48,319 nucleotides of DNA, taken from the NCBI GenBank assembly GCA_016235775.1, contig JACRIU010000047.1, positions 1 through 48,319 on the forward strand, read 5' to 3'. A program made the position numbers and the translations under genes. Of this stretch, positions 17,790-26,161 are shown piece after piece. The notes beneath the pieces were generated by a model, which searched no databases, was not told the origin of the DNA, and was given only the letters and a program-made list of their open reading frames with translations. The number at the start of each line of letters is the position of its first letter. Position 1 is the first letter of the stretch. Origin of the DNA: Hydrogenophilales bacterium (lineage in GTDB: Bacteria > Pseudomonadota > Gammaproteobacteria > Burkholderiales > Thiobacteraceae).

Positions 17790-17967
17790 TATAATGGCGC
17801 AACTTTGATGCCGGTAGCCAGAGATAAAGAAAATTTAATGCCGTGCGAGTAGCAAAATACGCAAATCGGCGATAACTAATTGGCGCGGGCTTTACCCCCC
17901 GGTTTAAACTTCAGGTTCTTCCCCAATTTATTAAAGGCTAGCCCCGCCTAAGGGCTTAAACATTCCC
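17790..17967 (+). promoter_or_regulatory. Candidate promoter and long leader of ponA
   Basis: A good -10 (TATAAT, 17790-17795) lies on the plus strand but with no clear -35. If used, it leaves a leader of about 165 bases before ponA. The leader contains short inverted segments such as GGCTAGCCCCGCC, but I could not match it to any known riboswitch. Nothing else is evident in the 300-bp pilM-ponA spacer. Confidence 0.35.
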
Positions 17968-20262
17968 ATGACGCACCGCTGGTGGTTATTGCCGGTCAAA
18001 CTGGTATTGCTGTTAGGCGCTATATTCTTTCTCATCGCAGCCCTGGCCGCAGTGCTGGTTTACCCGGCGTTGCCCTCCTTAGAGTCTTTAACCGACTATC
18101 AACCGAAACTTCCGCTGCGCATCTATACCGCGGACGGCGCCCTGCTGGGCGAGTTTGGCGAGGAGCGGCGCTCGGTGGTGAAAATCGAGGCGGTGCCAAA
18201 AAAACTCATTCTGGCGATTCTGGCGGCGGAGGACGACCGCTTCTTCGTGCATGGCGGCGTGGATTACATGGGCGTGGCGCGCGCCGCCTGGGCCAATGTG
18301 AGCCGGGGTGGCGCGCGCGAGGGCGCGAGCACCATCACCATGCAGGTGGCGCGGAACTTCTTTTTATCCCCCGAAAAGACCGTCACCCGCAAATTCAACG
18401 AAGTGCTGATGTCGTTCAAGATCGAGCACAACCTCAACAAAAACCAAATCCTCGAGCTTTATATCAACCAAATCTATTTAGGCCAGCGCGCGTATGGCTT
18501 TGCCGCCGCAGCCCAGACGTATTTCGGCAAAACGCTGGATAAGCTATCCGTGGCCGAAATGGCCATGATGGCCGGCTTGCCCAAGGCGCCGTCACGCAAC
18601 AATCCGGTAGCCAACCCGGCGCAAGCCGGCAGGCGCCAGCACTATGTGCTGGGCCGCATGCATGCCTTGAAATACATATCGGATGCGGAATACCAGGCAG
18701 CGCTGAAAGAGAAGTTGCATGTGCGCCACGACATCAGCATTTCCGAGGCGCCGGGCGATTACGTGGCTGAAATGGCGCGGCTGCTGATGGTCGAGCGCTA
18801 TCAGGACGCCACCTATACCAGCGGCTTTAAAATCTACACCACCCTGCGCAAGGTTGACCAAGAGGCGGCCAGCGAAGCTGTGCGCCAAGGCGTGCTGGAT
18901 TACGACCGGCGCCACGGTTGGCGCGGGCCCGAAGCCCAATTGGTGTTGCCGCCCAAACCCACTGAAGAAGCGCTGGACGACCTGTTGCAAGACTACGACG
19001 AGGCAGGTGGCCTCATCCCGGCGCTGGTGCTGGCGGCCGACCCCAAGCAGGTCAAGGTGTTAGCCAAGAACGAAGGCTTTCTCGATTTGAGCGGTGAAGC
19101 ACTGAATTTTGTTCAGAAAAGCCTGCAAGACAAGACGAAGAGCAAATTCAAGCCGGGCGCGGTGATTCGGGTCGCCAAGGACAGCCAAGGCCGCTGGCAA
19201 GTGGCGCAGTTGCCCCAAGTCGAAGCCTCGCTGGTCGCGATGAATCCGGTCGATGGCGCCATCCGCGCGCTGATTGGCGGCTTCGATTTCGGCCGCAACA
19301 AATTCAATCATGTGATTCAAGCCTGGCGCCAGCCCGGCTCCAGCTTCAAGCCCTTCATTTATTCCGCCGCGCTGGAAAAAGGCCTGACCCCGGCCACCAT
19401 CATCAATGACGCGCCCATCGTATTGAGCCCCGCGCAAACCGGCGGCAAATTGTGGGAGCCGAAAAATTTCGACGGCACCTATGCCGGCCCGATCCGCATG
19501 CGCATGGGGCTCACCAAGTCGAAAAACCTGGTGTCGATCCGCATCCTGCAAACCATCGGCACGCGCTACGCTCAGGACTACATCACCCGTTTTGGTTATA
19601 ACGCCGAGCAGCATCCGCCTTATCTCACCATGGCGCTCGGCGCGGGCTCGGTCACGCCGTTCCAAATGGCCAGCGCCTACAGCATTTTTGCGAATGGCGG
19701 GTATCGCGTGAACCCCTATTACATCGAGCGCATCCTGGATGCGCGCGGCAAGGTGCTGGCGCAGGCCAACCCGGTGCGCGCGGGCGAGACGGCGGAACGC
19801 GCGATTGATGCACGCAACGCCTTTATCATGACTTCCATGATGCAAGACGTGGTGCGTTTCGGCACCGCCACGCGCGCCATGCAGCTCGGGCGCGGTGATT
19901 TGGCCGGCAAAACCGGCACCACCAACGATCAAGTCGATGCCTGGTTCTGCGGCTTCAATCAAAGCCTGGTCGCGGTGGCGTGGATCGGCTTTGACCAGCC
20001 ACGCTCGCTCGGCGGCAATGAAACCGGCGCCCAAGCCGCGCTGCCGATCTGGATCAGCTACATGGGCCGTGCACTCAAAGGCGTGCCGGAGATCGCGCCG
20101 CCGGCACCCGATGGCGTGGTCAGCGTGATCATCGATCCCGCCTCGGGCAAACGCGCAAGCGAGGGCCGCGCCGAGTTTTTCTATCAGGAAAACCTGCCGA
20201 GCGAACGGCCGAGCTGGGGCGATGAAGGCGCGGGCGAGGATGTAAAAAGCCAGATTTTCTAG
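17968..20262 (+). CDS. mrcA: Penicillin-binding protein 1A (bifunctional)
   Basis: A 764-residue class A PBP that polymerises and cross-links peptidoglycan. One N-terminal membrane anchor (LVLLLGAIFFLIAALAAVLV) precedes a GT51 glycosyltransferase with catalytic Glu88 in AAEDDRFFVHGGVDYMG and GASTITMQVARNFF. Next comes an OB-like insert with VASLVAMNP-type strands, then a transpeptidase with SSFK (nucleophile Ser458), SKN in TKSKNLVSI, and KTGT in LAGKTGTTNDQVDAWF near residue 648. Length and layout are normal. It is divergent from the pil operon, a common proteobacterial arrangement. Confidence 0.97.
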   Translation: MTHRWWLLPVKLVLLLGAIFFLIAALAAVLVYPALPSLESLTDYQPKLPLRIYTADGALLGEFGEERRSVVKIEAVPKKLILAILAAEDDRFFVHGGVDYMGVARAAWANVSRGGAREGASTITMQVARNFFLSPEKTVTRKFNEVLMSFKIEHNLNKNQILELYINQIYLGQRAYGFAAAAQTYFGKTLDKLSVAEMAMMAGLPKAPSRNNPVANPAQAGRRQHYVLGRMHALKYISDAEYQAALKEKLHVRHDISISEAPGDYVAEMARLLMVERYQDATYTSGFKIYTTLRKVDQEAASEAVRQGVLDYDRRHGWRGPEAQLVLPPKPTEEALDDLLQDYDEAGGLIPALVLAADPKQVKVLAKNEGFLDLSGEALNFVQKSLQDKTKSKFKPGAVIRVAKDSQGRWQVAQLPQVEASLVAMNPVDGAIRALIGGFDFGRNKFNHVIQAWRQPGSSFKPFIYSAALEKGLTPATIINDAPIVLSPAQTGGKLWEPKNFDGTYAGPIRMRMGLTKSKNLVSIRILQTIGTRYAQDYITRFGYNAEQHPPYLTMALGAGSVTPFQMASAYSIFANGGYRVNPYYIERILDARGKVLAQANPVRAGETAERAIDARNAFIMTSMMQDVVRFGTATRAMQLGRGDLAGKTGTTNDQVDAWFCGFNQSLVAVAWIGFDQPRSLGGNETGAQAALPIWISYMGRALKGVPEIAPPAPDGVVSVIIDPASGKRASEGRAEFFYQENLPSERPSWGDEGAGEDVKSQIF

Positions 20263-20272
20263 ACGAGCGAGC

Positions 20273-20887
20273 ATGCCCCGCAACCATCATTCCACCCGCA
20301 AGCAAATGCGCGAACGCATCGCGCAACTCGCCGCGCGTTTGATGGCGGCGGATGGCGTGCAGGATTTCGCCCTGGCCAAGCGCAAGGCCGCGCGCCAACT
20401 CGGCGCGGATGATACCCAAAACCTGCCCAACAATACCGAGATCGAGCAGGCGCTGCGCAACTACCACGATCTGTATCAGCGCGACGAACAGCGCGCGCGC
20501 GTGAGGGAAATGCGCAGCCAGGCGTTGGCGGCGATGCGCGAGCTGGCATTGTTCGACCCCCATCTCACCGGCCCCGTTTTGGCCGGCACGGCGATGCGCT
20601 ATTCCGACATCAGCTTGATGCTGTTCACCGACAGCCCGAAAGAAGTCGAGTTATATCTGCTCAACCGCAATATCCCGTTCAAGAGCGGCGAGAAGCGTTA
20701 CCGATTCGGCGATAGCCTGCGCAGCGTGCCGGTGTTGGTGTTCACCGGCGGCGAGCATGAAGGTGTTGATGCCGCCATTTTCTCGACAGCGGACTTGCGC
20801 CATGCGCCACGCCACGCCGGGGATGGCCGCCCCGTGGATAAAGCGCGCCGCCCAGAAGTCGAGGCGCTGCTCGAGGCCGATCGCTAA
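20273..20887 (+). CDS. Conserved protein, possibly nucleotidyltransferase-like, role unknown
   Basis: A 204-residue cytoplasmic protein starting 11 bp after ponA. The N-terminal 90 residues are charged helices (TRKQMRERIAQLAARLMAADG). The central stretch GTAMRYSDISLMLFTDSP resembles the G-T...S-D-h-[DE]-h strand of the nucleotidyltransferase fold, with Ser in place of the second acidic residue. This is followed by EVELYLLNRNIPF and ending strands (VPVLVFTGGEHEGVDAAIF). I recall similar uncharacterised proteins in betaproteobacteria but cannot name a function. The likely binding-fold identity is inference. Confidence 0.75.
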   Translation: MPRNHHSTRKQMRERIAQLAARLMAADGVQDFALAKRKAARQLGADDTQNLPNNTEIEQALRNYHDLYQRDEQRARVREMRSQALAAMRELALFDPHLTGPVLAGTAMRYSDISLMLFTDSPKEVELYLLNRNIPFKSGEKRYRFGDSLRSVPVLVFTGGEHEGVDAAIFSTADLRHAPRHAGDGRPVDKARRPEVEALLEADR

Positions 20888-21081
20888 GCACTTGATCTCA
20901 TGCGGGTTGGGAATAGGGCGCCGGGTGTGCGGGACGTGAAAACAGGTCGCCGGGCCGTCAAAACATCGTCATAGGCGTCGCCGGCCTGACGAATCTGGGT
21001 TGTTCGCCGCTCCAACCCTGATTAAAACCAGGCAAGCGATTGTTTCTTTGCGACATTACCAGACATGCCGGCTTCATGGCG

Positions 21082-21099
21082 CTGGCATGGAGTATGCTT
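21082..21099 (+). promoter_or_regulatory. Sigma-54 (-24/-12) promoter before the sugar transferase/prsKR genes
   Basis: CTGGCATGGAGTATGCTT matches the RpoN pattern TGGCAC-N5-TTGCW: GG at 21084-21085 and GC at 21096-21097 with exactly 10 bases between. It deviates at two positions (CAT for CAC, ATGCT for TTGCT). Transcription would start near 21109, about 46 bases before the ATG. The 190 bp upstream (20888-21081) is non-coding and could hold activator sites; I see no clear dyad there. Confidence 0.6.
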
Positions 21100-21154
21100 T
21101 GGTAGCTCTGCCATTTGGCGATAACAACATTCACAAGCCCGCCGCCAGCCAAAC

Positions 21155-22546
21155 ATGATCCGCGTTTTCAATTTCTATCTTTCCAAAGGGGTGCTCCTGC
21201 TGCTTGCGGTGGAGGCGCTGCTGTTGTTGGCCGCTGTGCCGCTGGGAATCCATTTGCGCTTTCAGGGCGCGCCTTGGACGCCTGACTCGGCGGTAATAGG
21301 GACCAATGCCGCGGTGTTCCTGACGCTGGGCATCGTCGTGCTCAGCGCATTCGGGCTCTACCGCCGTGATTTCGAGGAAGGCATGGGCAGCATGCTATTC
21401 CGCGTCGGGGCCAGCTTCCTGCTCATCCTGGCCGGCATGGCGCTGGTGTATTACCTGTTCCCCGGCATCTATCTCGGGTGTGGCGCGCTCGGTGCGGCGT
21501 GCCTGATCGGTCTTAGCGCGGTGGTGCTGGGGCGAGTAATGTTCTTCCGCTGGGCGGATCTTGAAATTCTCAAACACCGCGTGCTGGTGCTGGGCACCGG
21601 CACGCGCGCGTCCAAGGTGGTGGATCTGCTGCGCGGGCGCGACAGCCACCGGCGCATGCATGTCGTGGGGTTTCTGCCGCTGCAAGGCGTGCACCACTTC
21701 GTGGATCATAGCCTCATCCTGACGGACCACGCCAAGCTGTCCGAAATCGTCGATAAATATCAAATCGATGAAATCGTGATCGCCGTGCGCGAGCGGCGCG
21801 GCGGCGGCCTGCCGGTGAACGAGTTGCTCGACTGCCGGCTGAAAGGCGTGCATGTGGTGGAGCTGTCCACGTTCTTCGAACGCGAACGCGGCCAAGTGCA
21901 GCTGGAATCGCTCAACGCGAGCTGGATGGTGTTGTCGGAGGGATTTCAGCAGGGCATCGTGCGCGACATGGTGAAGCGCCTGTTTGACCTGTTCGTCAGC
22001 TTTACCATTCTGGTTTTAGCCCTGCCGGTGATGATCTTGGCCATGCTGCTCATCGCGTGGGAATCGGGTTTTCCTATTCTGTACCGGCAGGAGCGTGTAG
22101 GCCAAGGCGGGCGCATTTTCACCATTTATAAATTTCGCAGCATGGTGCAAAACGCGGAAAAAGACGGCGCGCCGCAGTGGGCGCAGGCGGACGATGCGCG
22201 GGTCACGCCCGTCGGCAACGTGATACGCATGCTGCGCATCGACGAGCTGCCCCAAATCTTCAACGTGTTTAGGGGCGATATGAGCTTCGTCGGCCCGCGC
22301 CCGGAGCGCCCCTTCTTTGTCGATCAGCTGATCGAGCAAGTTCCCTACTACGCCTCGCGTCACAGCATCAAACCCGGCATCACCGGCTGGGCGCAGGCGC
22401 GCTATGCCTATGGCGCCTCGCTTGAGGACGCGATCGAAAAATTGCAATATGACCTCTACTATGTAAAAAATCACACCTTCTTTCTGGATATCTTGATCTT
22501 GTTTCAAACCACGCAAGTCGTGCTGTTTGGCAAAGGGGCGAGGTAA
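21155..22546 (+). CDS. PEP-CTERM-associated polyprenyl glycosylphosphotransferase
   Basis: A 463-residue sugar-1-phosphate transferase that would start exopolysaccharide repeat units on undecaprenyl phosphate at the inner membrane. It has four N-terminal membrane helices, a central Rossmann-like domain (RVLVLGTGTRASKVVDLLRG), then a WcaJ/WbaP-type catalytic domain with its re-entrant hydrophobic segment (KRLFDLFVSFTILVLALPVM), YKFRSM, LRIDELPQIFNVFRGDMSFV, GPRPERPFFV and KPGITGWAQ. The full layout matches the TIGR03013 type found with EpsH1/exosortase A systems. It is 9 bp before prsK and preceded by a sigma-54-type promoter, so it is likely co-regulated with the PEP-CTERM proteins. Confidence 0.92.
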   Translation: MIRVFNFYLSKGVLLLLAVEALLLLAAVPLGIHLRFQGAPWTPDSAVIGTNAAVFLTLGIVVLSAFGLYRRDFEEGMGSMLFRVGASFLLILAGMALVYYLFPGIYLGCGALGAACLIGLSAVVLGRVMFFRWADLEILKHRVLVLGTGTRASKVVDLLRGRDSHRRMHVVGFLPLQGVHHFVDHSLILTDHAKLSEIVDKYQIDEIVIAVRERRGGGLPVNELLDCRLKGVHVVELSTFFERERGQVQLESLNASWMVLSEGFQQGIVRDMVKRLFDLFVSFTILVLALPVMILAMLLIAWESGFPILYRQERVGQGGRIFTIYKFRSMVQNAEKDGAPQWAQADDARVTPVGNVIRMLRIDELPQIFNVFRGDMSFVGPRPERPFFVDQLIEQVPYYASRHSIKPGITGWAQARYAYGASLEDAIEKLQYDLYYVKNHTFFLDILILFQTTQVVLFGKGAR

Positions 22547-22555
22547 GCCGGCGAT

Positions 22556-24676
22556 ATGGGTGACACCACACTAAGCATCGGGGCAGTCAGTTACGGCGTC
22601 GCGGCGTTCGCGTTCGCGCTGCTCACAGGGCTGCTGATTTTAGGCTGGCGCGGCAAATTCCAAGGCGCGCTGCTGGCCGCCGCCGCCGGGGTGACCGCGT
22701 TATGGGCGGGATTGAGCGCGTATGCCAGCGCCGCCGCCGGGGCGTTGGCGCCCATGGCCGACCTGTTGGAAATCGCGCGCGACGGACTGTGGCTGCTGTT
22801 TTTATGGAAGCTGCTGGCGGCTCGCGTGATACCCGAGGATGCCCCAACCCACCAGCGAATGAAGCGCTGGTTTGGGTTCGGCGTCCTCCTGTTTGGCGCC
22901 ATTTTTATCACTACCTTGGCGCTGCATGCGCATCTGTTAGCCTTCTCCGCGGAGCTTAAATTCATCATTGTCATCATCGGGCGCGTGGTGCTCACCGTGA
23001 TCGGCTTGGCCTTGGTGGAGCAGCTCTACCGCAATGCGCCCGAAGCACAGCGCTGGGCCATCAAATATTTTTGCCTGGGCTTGGGCGCGCTCTTCGCGTA
23101 TGACTTCTATCTCTATTCCGACGCCATGCTATTCCATATCGCGGACGCCGGCATTTGGAGCGCGCGCGGCTTCGTCAATGCCTTGCTGGCGCCGCTGATC
23201 GCGGTGTCCGCCGCGCGCAATCCGCATTGGTCGCTGGAGGTTCACGTATCGCGGCGCGTGGTGTTTCACAGCGCGGCCTTGTTTGGCGCCGGGGCCTATT
23301 TGCTGGTCATGGCCGGCGCGGGATATTACATCCGGCTGTTCGGCGGCAATTGGGGCGGGGTGCTGCAAGTCGCCTTTCTTTTCGGCGCGGCGGTCGTTTT
23401 GCTGGCCGTCCTGTTTTCCGGCGCGCTGCGCGCGCGGCTCAAGGTTTTCTTGAGCAAGCACTTTTTCAACTACAAGTACGACTACCGGGAAGAGTGGCTG
23501 CGCTTTACCCATACGCTTTCCGCCGGCGAGCCGGGCTTGAAATTGCGCCAGCGCTCGCTGCAAGCCGTGGCGGAGCTGGTGGACAGTCCGGCCGCCGCAC
23601 TGTGGGTGGAAGAGGGCGGCGTATTTCGCCAAGCGGCGCAGTGGAATCTGCCGGCCCTCGCCGACATCGAAGACGAGCAATGTTCGTTGTGCCGCTTTCT
23701 CGCCGAGCGGCAATGGGTAGTAGATCTGAAGGAGTACGCCAAAGCCCCGGATATCTACGGCGAGCTCAGGCTACCGGCGTGGATGTCGTCCCTGCCCCGC
23801 GCCTGGCTCATCACCCCCTTGATTTTGCATGAACAGCTAATGGGCTTCATCGTGCTGGCCGAATCGCGCGGCCCGCGCGAGTTCAACTGGGAAGACAGCG
23901 ATTTACTCAAAACTGCCGGGCGGCAAGTAGCGGTATATCTGGCGCAAATCCAAGCCACCGAAGCACTGGTCGAGGCGCGCCAATTCGAATCCTTCAACCG
24001 CTTGTCCACCTACGTCGTGCATGATTTAAAAAACATCGTCGCGCAGTTGTCCTTGCTGCTCGCCAATGCGCAAAAGCACAAACACAATCCGGCATTCCAG
24101 GAAGACATGCTCGCCACCGTGGATAACGCCGCGCAACGGATGACCCGGCTGCTCGCGCAATTGCGCACCGGGTATCAGTCCGCGCAGCAAGCGACCGGGG
24201 TGGATTTAATCCCCTTGCTGGAGCGTCTGATGAAGGAAAAATCCCACTTCCGCCCCGCGCCGCGGTTGCGCGCGCCGGCGCAACCGGTATGGGTGATCGC
24301 GGACAAGGAGCGCTTGTCACGCGTGCTGGGCCATTTGGTGCAAAACGCGATCGAAGCGACGCCGGATACCGGCGCGGTGGAAATCGTGCTGGAAACGCAA
24401 GGCGAACAAGCTCGAATTACGGTGCAAGATAACGGCCGGGGCATGGACGAAGAATTTATACGCGACAAACTATTCCGCCCCTTCGAAACCACGAAAAAAA
24501 CCGGCATGGGTATCGGCGCTTATGAATGCCGGGAGTATGTGCGTGAACTGCGGGGCGAGATCAGCGTCGCCAGCCAGCTTGGTCAGGGTACGACGTTCAC
24601 AGTGAATCTGCCAAAGCGCAAATCGATAGAAAATGAAATAGTAGAATCGCCTATGCAAGGAGCGTCAGGTGCCTAA
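22556..24676 (+). CDS. prsK: PEP-CTERM system sensor histidine kinase PrsK
   Basis: A 706-residue membrane sensor kinase. About eight hydrophobic helices fill residues 1-290, a GAF-like domain follows (LKLRQRSLQAVAELVDSPAA to about residue 470), then the H-box with His489 in VVHDLKNIVAQ and a HATPase with LVQNAIEATP (N box), DNGRGMDEEF and GMGIGAYECREYV. The layout matches the PrsK family (TIGR02916) described with exosortase systems. The signal sensed is unknown. It overlaps prsR by 8 bp, so kinase and regulator are made together. Confidence 0.95.
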   Translation: MGDTTLSIGAVSYGVAAFAFALLTGLLILGWRGKFQGALLAAAAGVTALWAGLSAYASAAAGALAPMADLLEIARDGLWLLFLWKLLAARVIPEDAPTHQRMKRWFGFGVLLFGAIFITTLALHAHLLAFSAELKFIIVIIGRVVLTVIGLALVEQLYRNAPEAQRWAIKYFCLGLGALFAYDFYLYSDAMLFHIADAGIWSARGFVNALLAPLIAVSAARNPHWSLEVHVSRRVVFHSAALFGAGAYLLVMAGAGYYIRLFGGNWGGVLQVAFLFGAAVVLLAVLFSGALRARLKVFLSKHFFNYKYDYREEWLRFTHTLSAGEPGLKLRQRSLQAVAELVDSPAAALWVEEGGVFRQAAQWNLPALADIEDEQCSLCRFLAERQWVVDLKEYAKAPDIYGELRLPAWMSSLPRAWLITPLILHEQLMGFIVLAESRGPREFNWEDSDLLKTAGRQVAVYLAQIQATEALVEARQFESFNRLSTYVVHDLKNIVAQLSLLLANAQKHKHNPAFQEDMLATVDNAAQRMTRLLAQLRTGYQSAQQATGVDLIPLLERLMKEKSHFRPAPRLRAPAQPVWVIADKERLSRVLGHLVQNAIEATPDTGAVEIVLETQGEQARITVQDNGRGMDEEFIRDKLFRPFETTKKTGMGIGAYECREYVRELRGEISVASQLGQGTTFTVNLPKRKSIENEIVESPMQGASGA

Positions 24677-26051
24677 CGAAGAAAACCAACAATCAAAAAA
24701 CCTCCTGCTCTTGGTCGAAGATGATCTGGGCCTGCAAAAACAGCTTAAATGGAGCTTCGATGACCTGGAGGTGGTGATCGCCGGCGACCGCGAAGCGGCG
24801 CTGGCGGCGGTGCGCCGCTATGAACCGCCGGTGGTGACGCTCGATCTCGGCCTGCCGCCGGATGCGGATGGCGCGACGGAAGGGCTGGCCACGCTGGAGC
24901 AGATTTTAGCCTTGGCGCCCAGCACCAAGGTCATCGTCGTCTCCGGCAACCAAGACCGCGCCAACGCGGTAAAGGCGGTGGCGCTCGGCGCTTATGATTT
25001 TTATCACAAGCCGATCGAGCCCGACATTCTGCGTCTGATCGTCAACCGCGCGCTGCACCTGCACCAGCTGGAGGCGGAAAACCGCAAGCTGCAAGTGCGC
25101 CAGGGAACGGCGCTGCAAGGCATCATCACCGGCAGCGCGGTGATGCAAAAAATTTGCCGTACCGTGGAAAAGGTCGCGCCGGTTGATGCCACGGTCTTGC
25201 TGCTCGGCGATTCCGGCACCGGCAAGGAATTGTTCGCGCGCGCGCTGCATGATCTTTCGCCGCGCGCGAGTCAGCGCTTTGTCGCGATCAACTGTGCCGC
25301 GATCCCGGAAAATCTGCTGGAAAGCGAATTATTCGGCTATGAAAAAGGCGCGTTCACCGGCGCCGGCAAACAAACCAAGGGCAAAATCGAATATGCCGAC
25401 CACGGCACCTTGTTCCTGGACGAAGTCGGCGATCTGCCGTTTCCGCTGCAAGCAAAACTGCTGCGTTTTTTGCAAGAGCGGATAGTCGAGCGTCTCGGCG
25501 GGCGCGAAGAAATTCCGGTCGATGTTCGCGTGGTGTGCGCTACCCATCAAGACCTGCGGCGCCTGATCGAACAAGGCCGTTTCCGCGAGGATTTGTTCTA
25601 CCGCATCAGCGAGATCACCATCAACATCCCGCCGCTCAGGGAGCGCGAGGGCGACGCCCTGCTGCTGGCGCATGCCTTCCTCGAAAGATACAACGCGCAA
25701 TACGGCAAGGCACTGAAAGGCTTCACGCCCGATGCCTGCGCCGCGATCGAGAACCATGCCTGGCCCGGCAATGTGCGCGAAATGGAAAATTGCCTTAAAC
25801 GCGCCGTCATCATGAGCGAGGATAATCGCCTCAGCGCGCAGGATCTGGGGCTCACGGTCAATGAAGCGGAAGCGGCTCCGCTGAATCTGCGGCAAGTACG
25901 GGAGCTCGCCGAGCGCGATGCGGTCAATAAAGCGATCAGCCGCGTAAATGGCAATATTGCACGCGCGGCGGAGATGCTGGGCGTATCGCGGCCGACGCTG
26001 TATGACATGCTCGCGCGCTTCGGGATTCAGACAAAAGACCAAGTCAAATAG
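24669..26051 (+). CDS. prsR: PEP-CTERM system sigma-54 response regulator PrsR
   Basis: A 460-residue NtrC-class activator. The receiver domain has Asp59 as phosphoacceptor (VVTLDLGLPP) and Lys in HKPIEPD. The AAA+ domain has Walker A GDSGTGKELFARAL, the RpoN-contacting loop GAFTGAGKQ and Walker B LFLDEVGDLP. The C-terminal Fis-type helix-turn-helix is NIARAAEMLGVSRPTLYDML. The start is GTG, inside the end of prsK. GAFTGA shows it works with sigma-54, and -24/-12 sites are present upstream of the sugar transferase (21082) and the PEP-CTERM gene (33766). It matches the family TIGR02915. Confidence 0.95.
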   Translation: MPNEENQQSKNLLLLVEDDLGLQKQLKWSFDDLEVVIAGDREAALAAVRRYEPPVVTLDLGLPPDADGATEGLATLEQILALAPSTKVIVVSGNQDRANAVKAVALGAYDFYHKPIEPDILRLIVNRALHLHQLEAENRKLQVRQGTALQGIITGSAVMQKICRTVEKVAPVDATVLLLGDSGTGKELFARALHDLSPRASQRFVAINCAAIPENLLESELFGYEKGAFTGAGKQTKGKIEYADHGTLFLDEVGDLPFPLQAKLLRFLQERIVERLGGREEIPVDVRVVCATHQDLRRLIEQGRFREDLFYRISEITINIPPLREREGDALLLAHAFLERYNAQYGKALKGFTPDACAAIENHAWPGNVREMENCLKRAVIMSEDNRLSAQDLGLTVNEAEAAPLNLRQVRELAERDAVNKAISRVNGNIARAAEMLGVSRPTLYDMLARFGIQTKDQVK

Positions 26052-26161
26052 CGGCTTGCGCGGAATATCATAGGAAAAGCGAAAATTCCCTGATATTCTC
26101 GAAAAAACTCGCGATATAGATGCGATTTGTCATATCGCCAAACATATCCACGGAGGATGCC

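Noticed and set aside
17796-17967. Possible riboswitch in the ponA leader
   Set aside because: No match by eye to c-di-GMP, TPP, SAM, cobalamin or other conserved riboswitch cores; left as an untranslated leader.
19060-20283. 407-codon minus-strand frame over mrcA
   Set aside because: It is antisense to PBP1A motifs that are unmistakable; no ribosome-binding site or domain.
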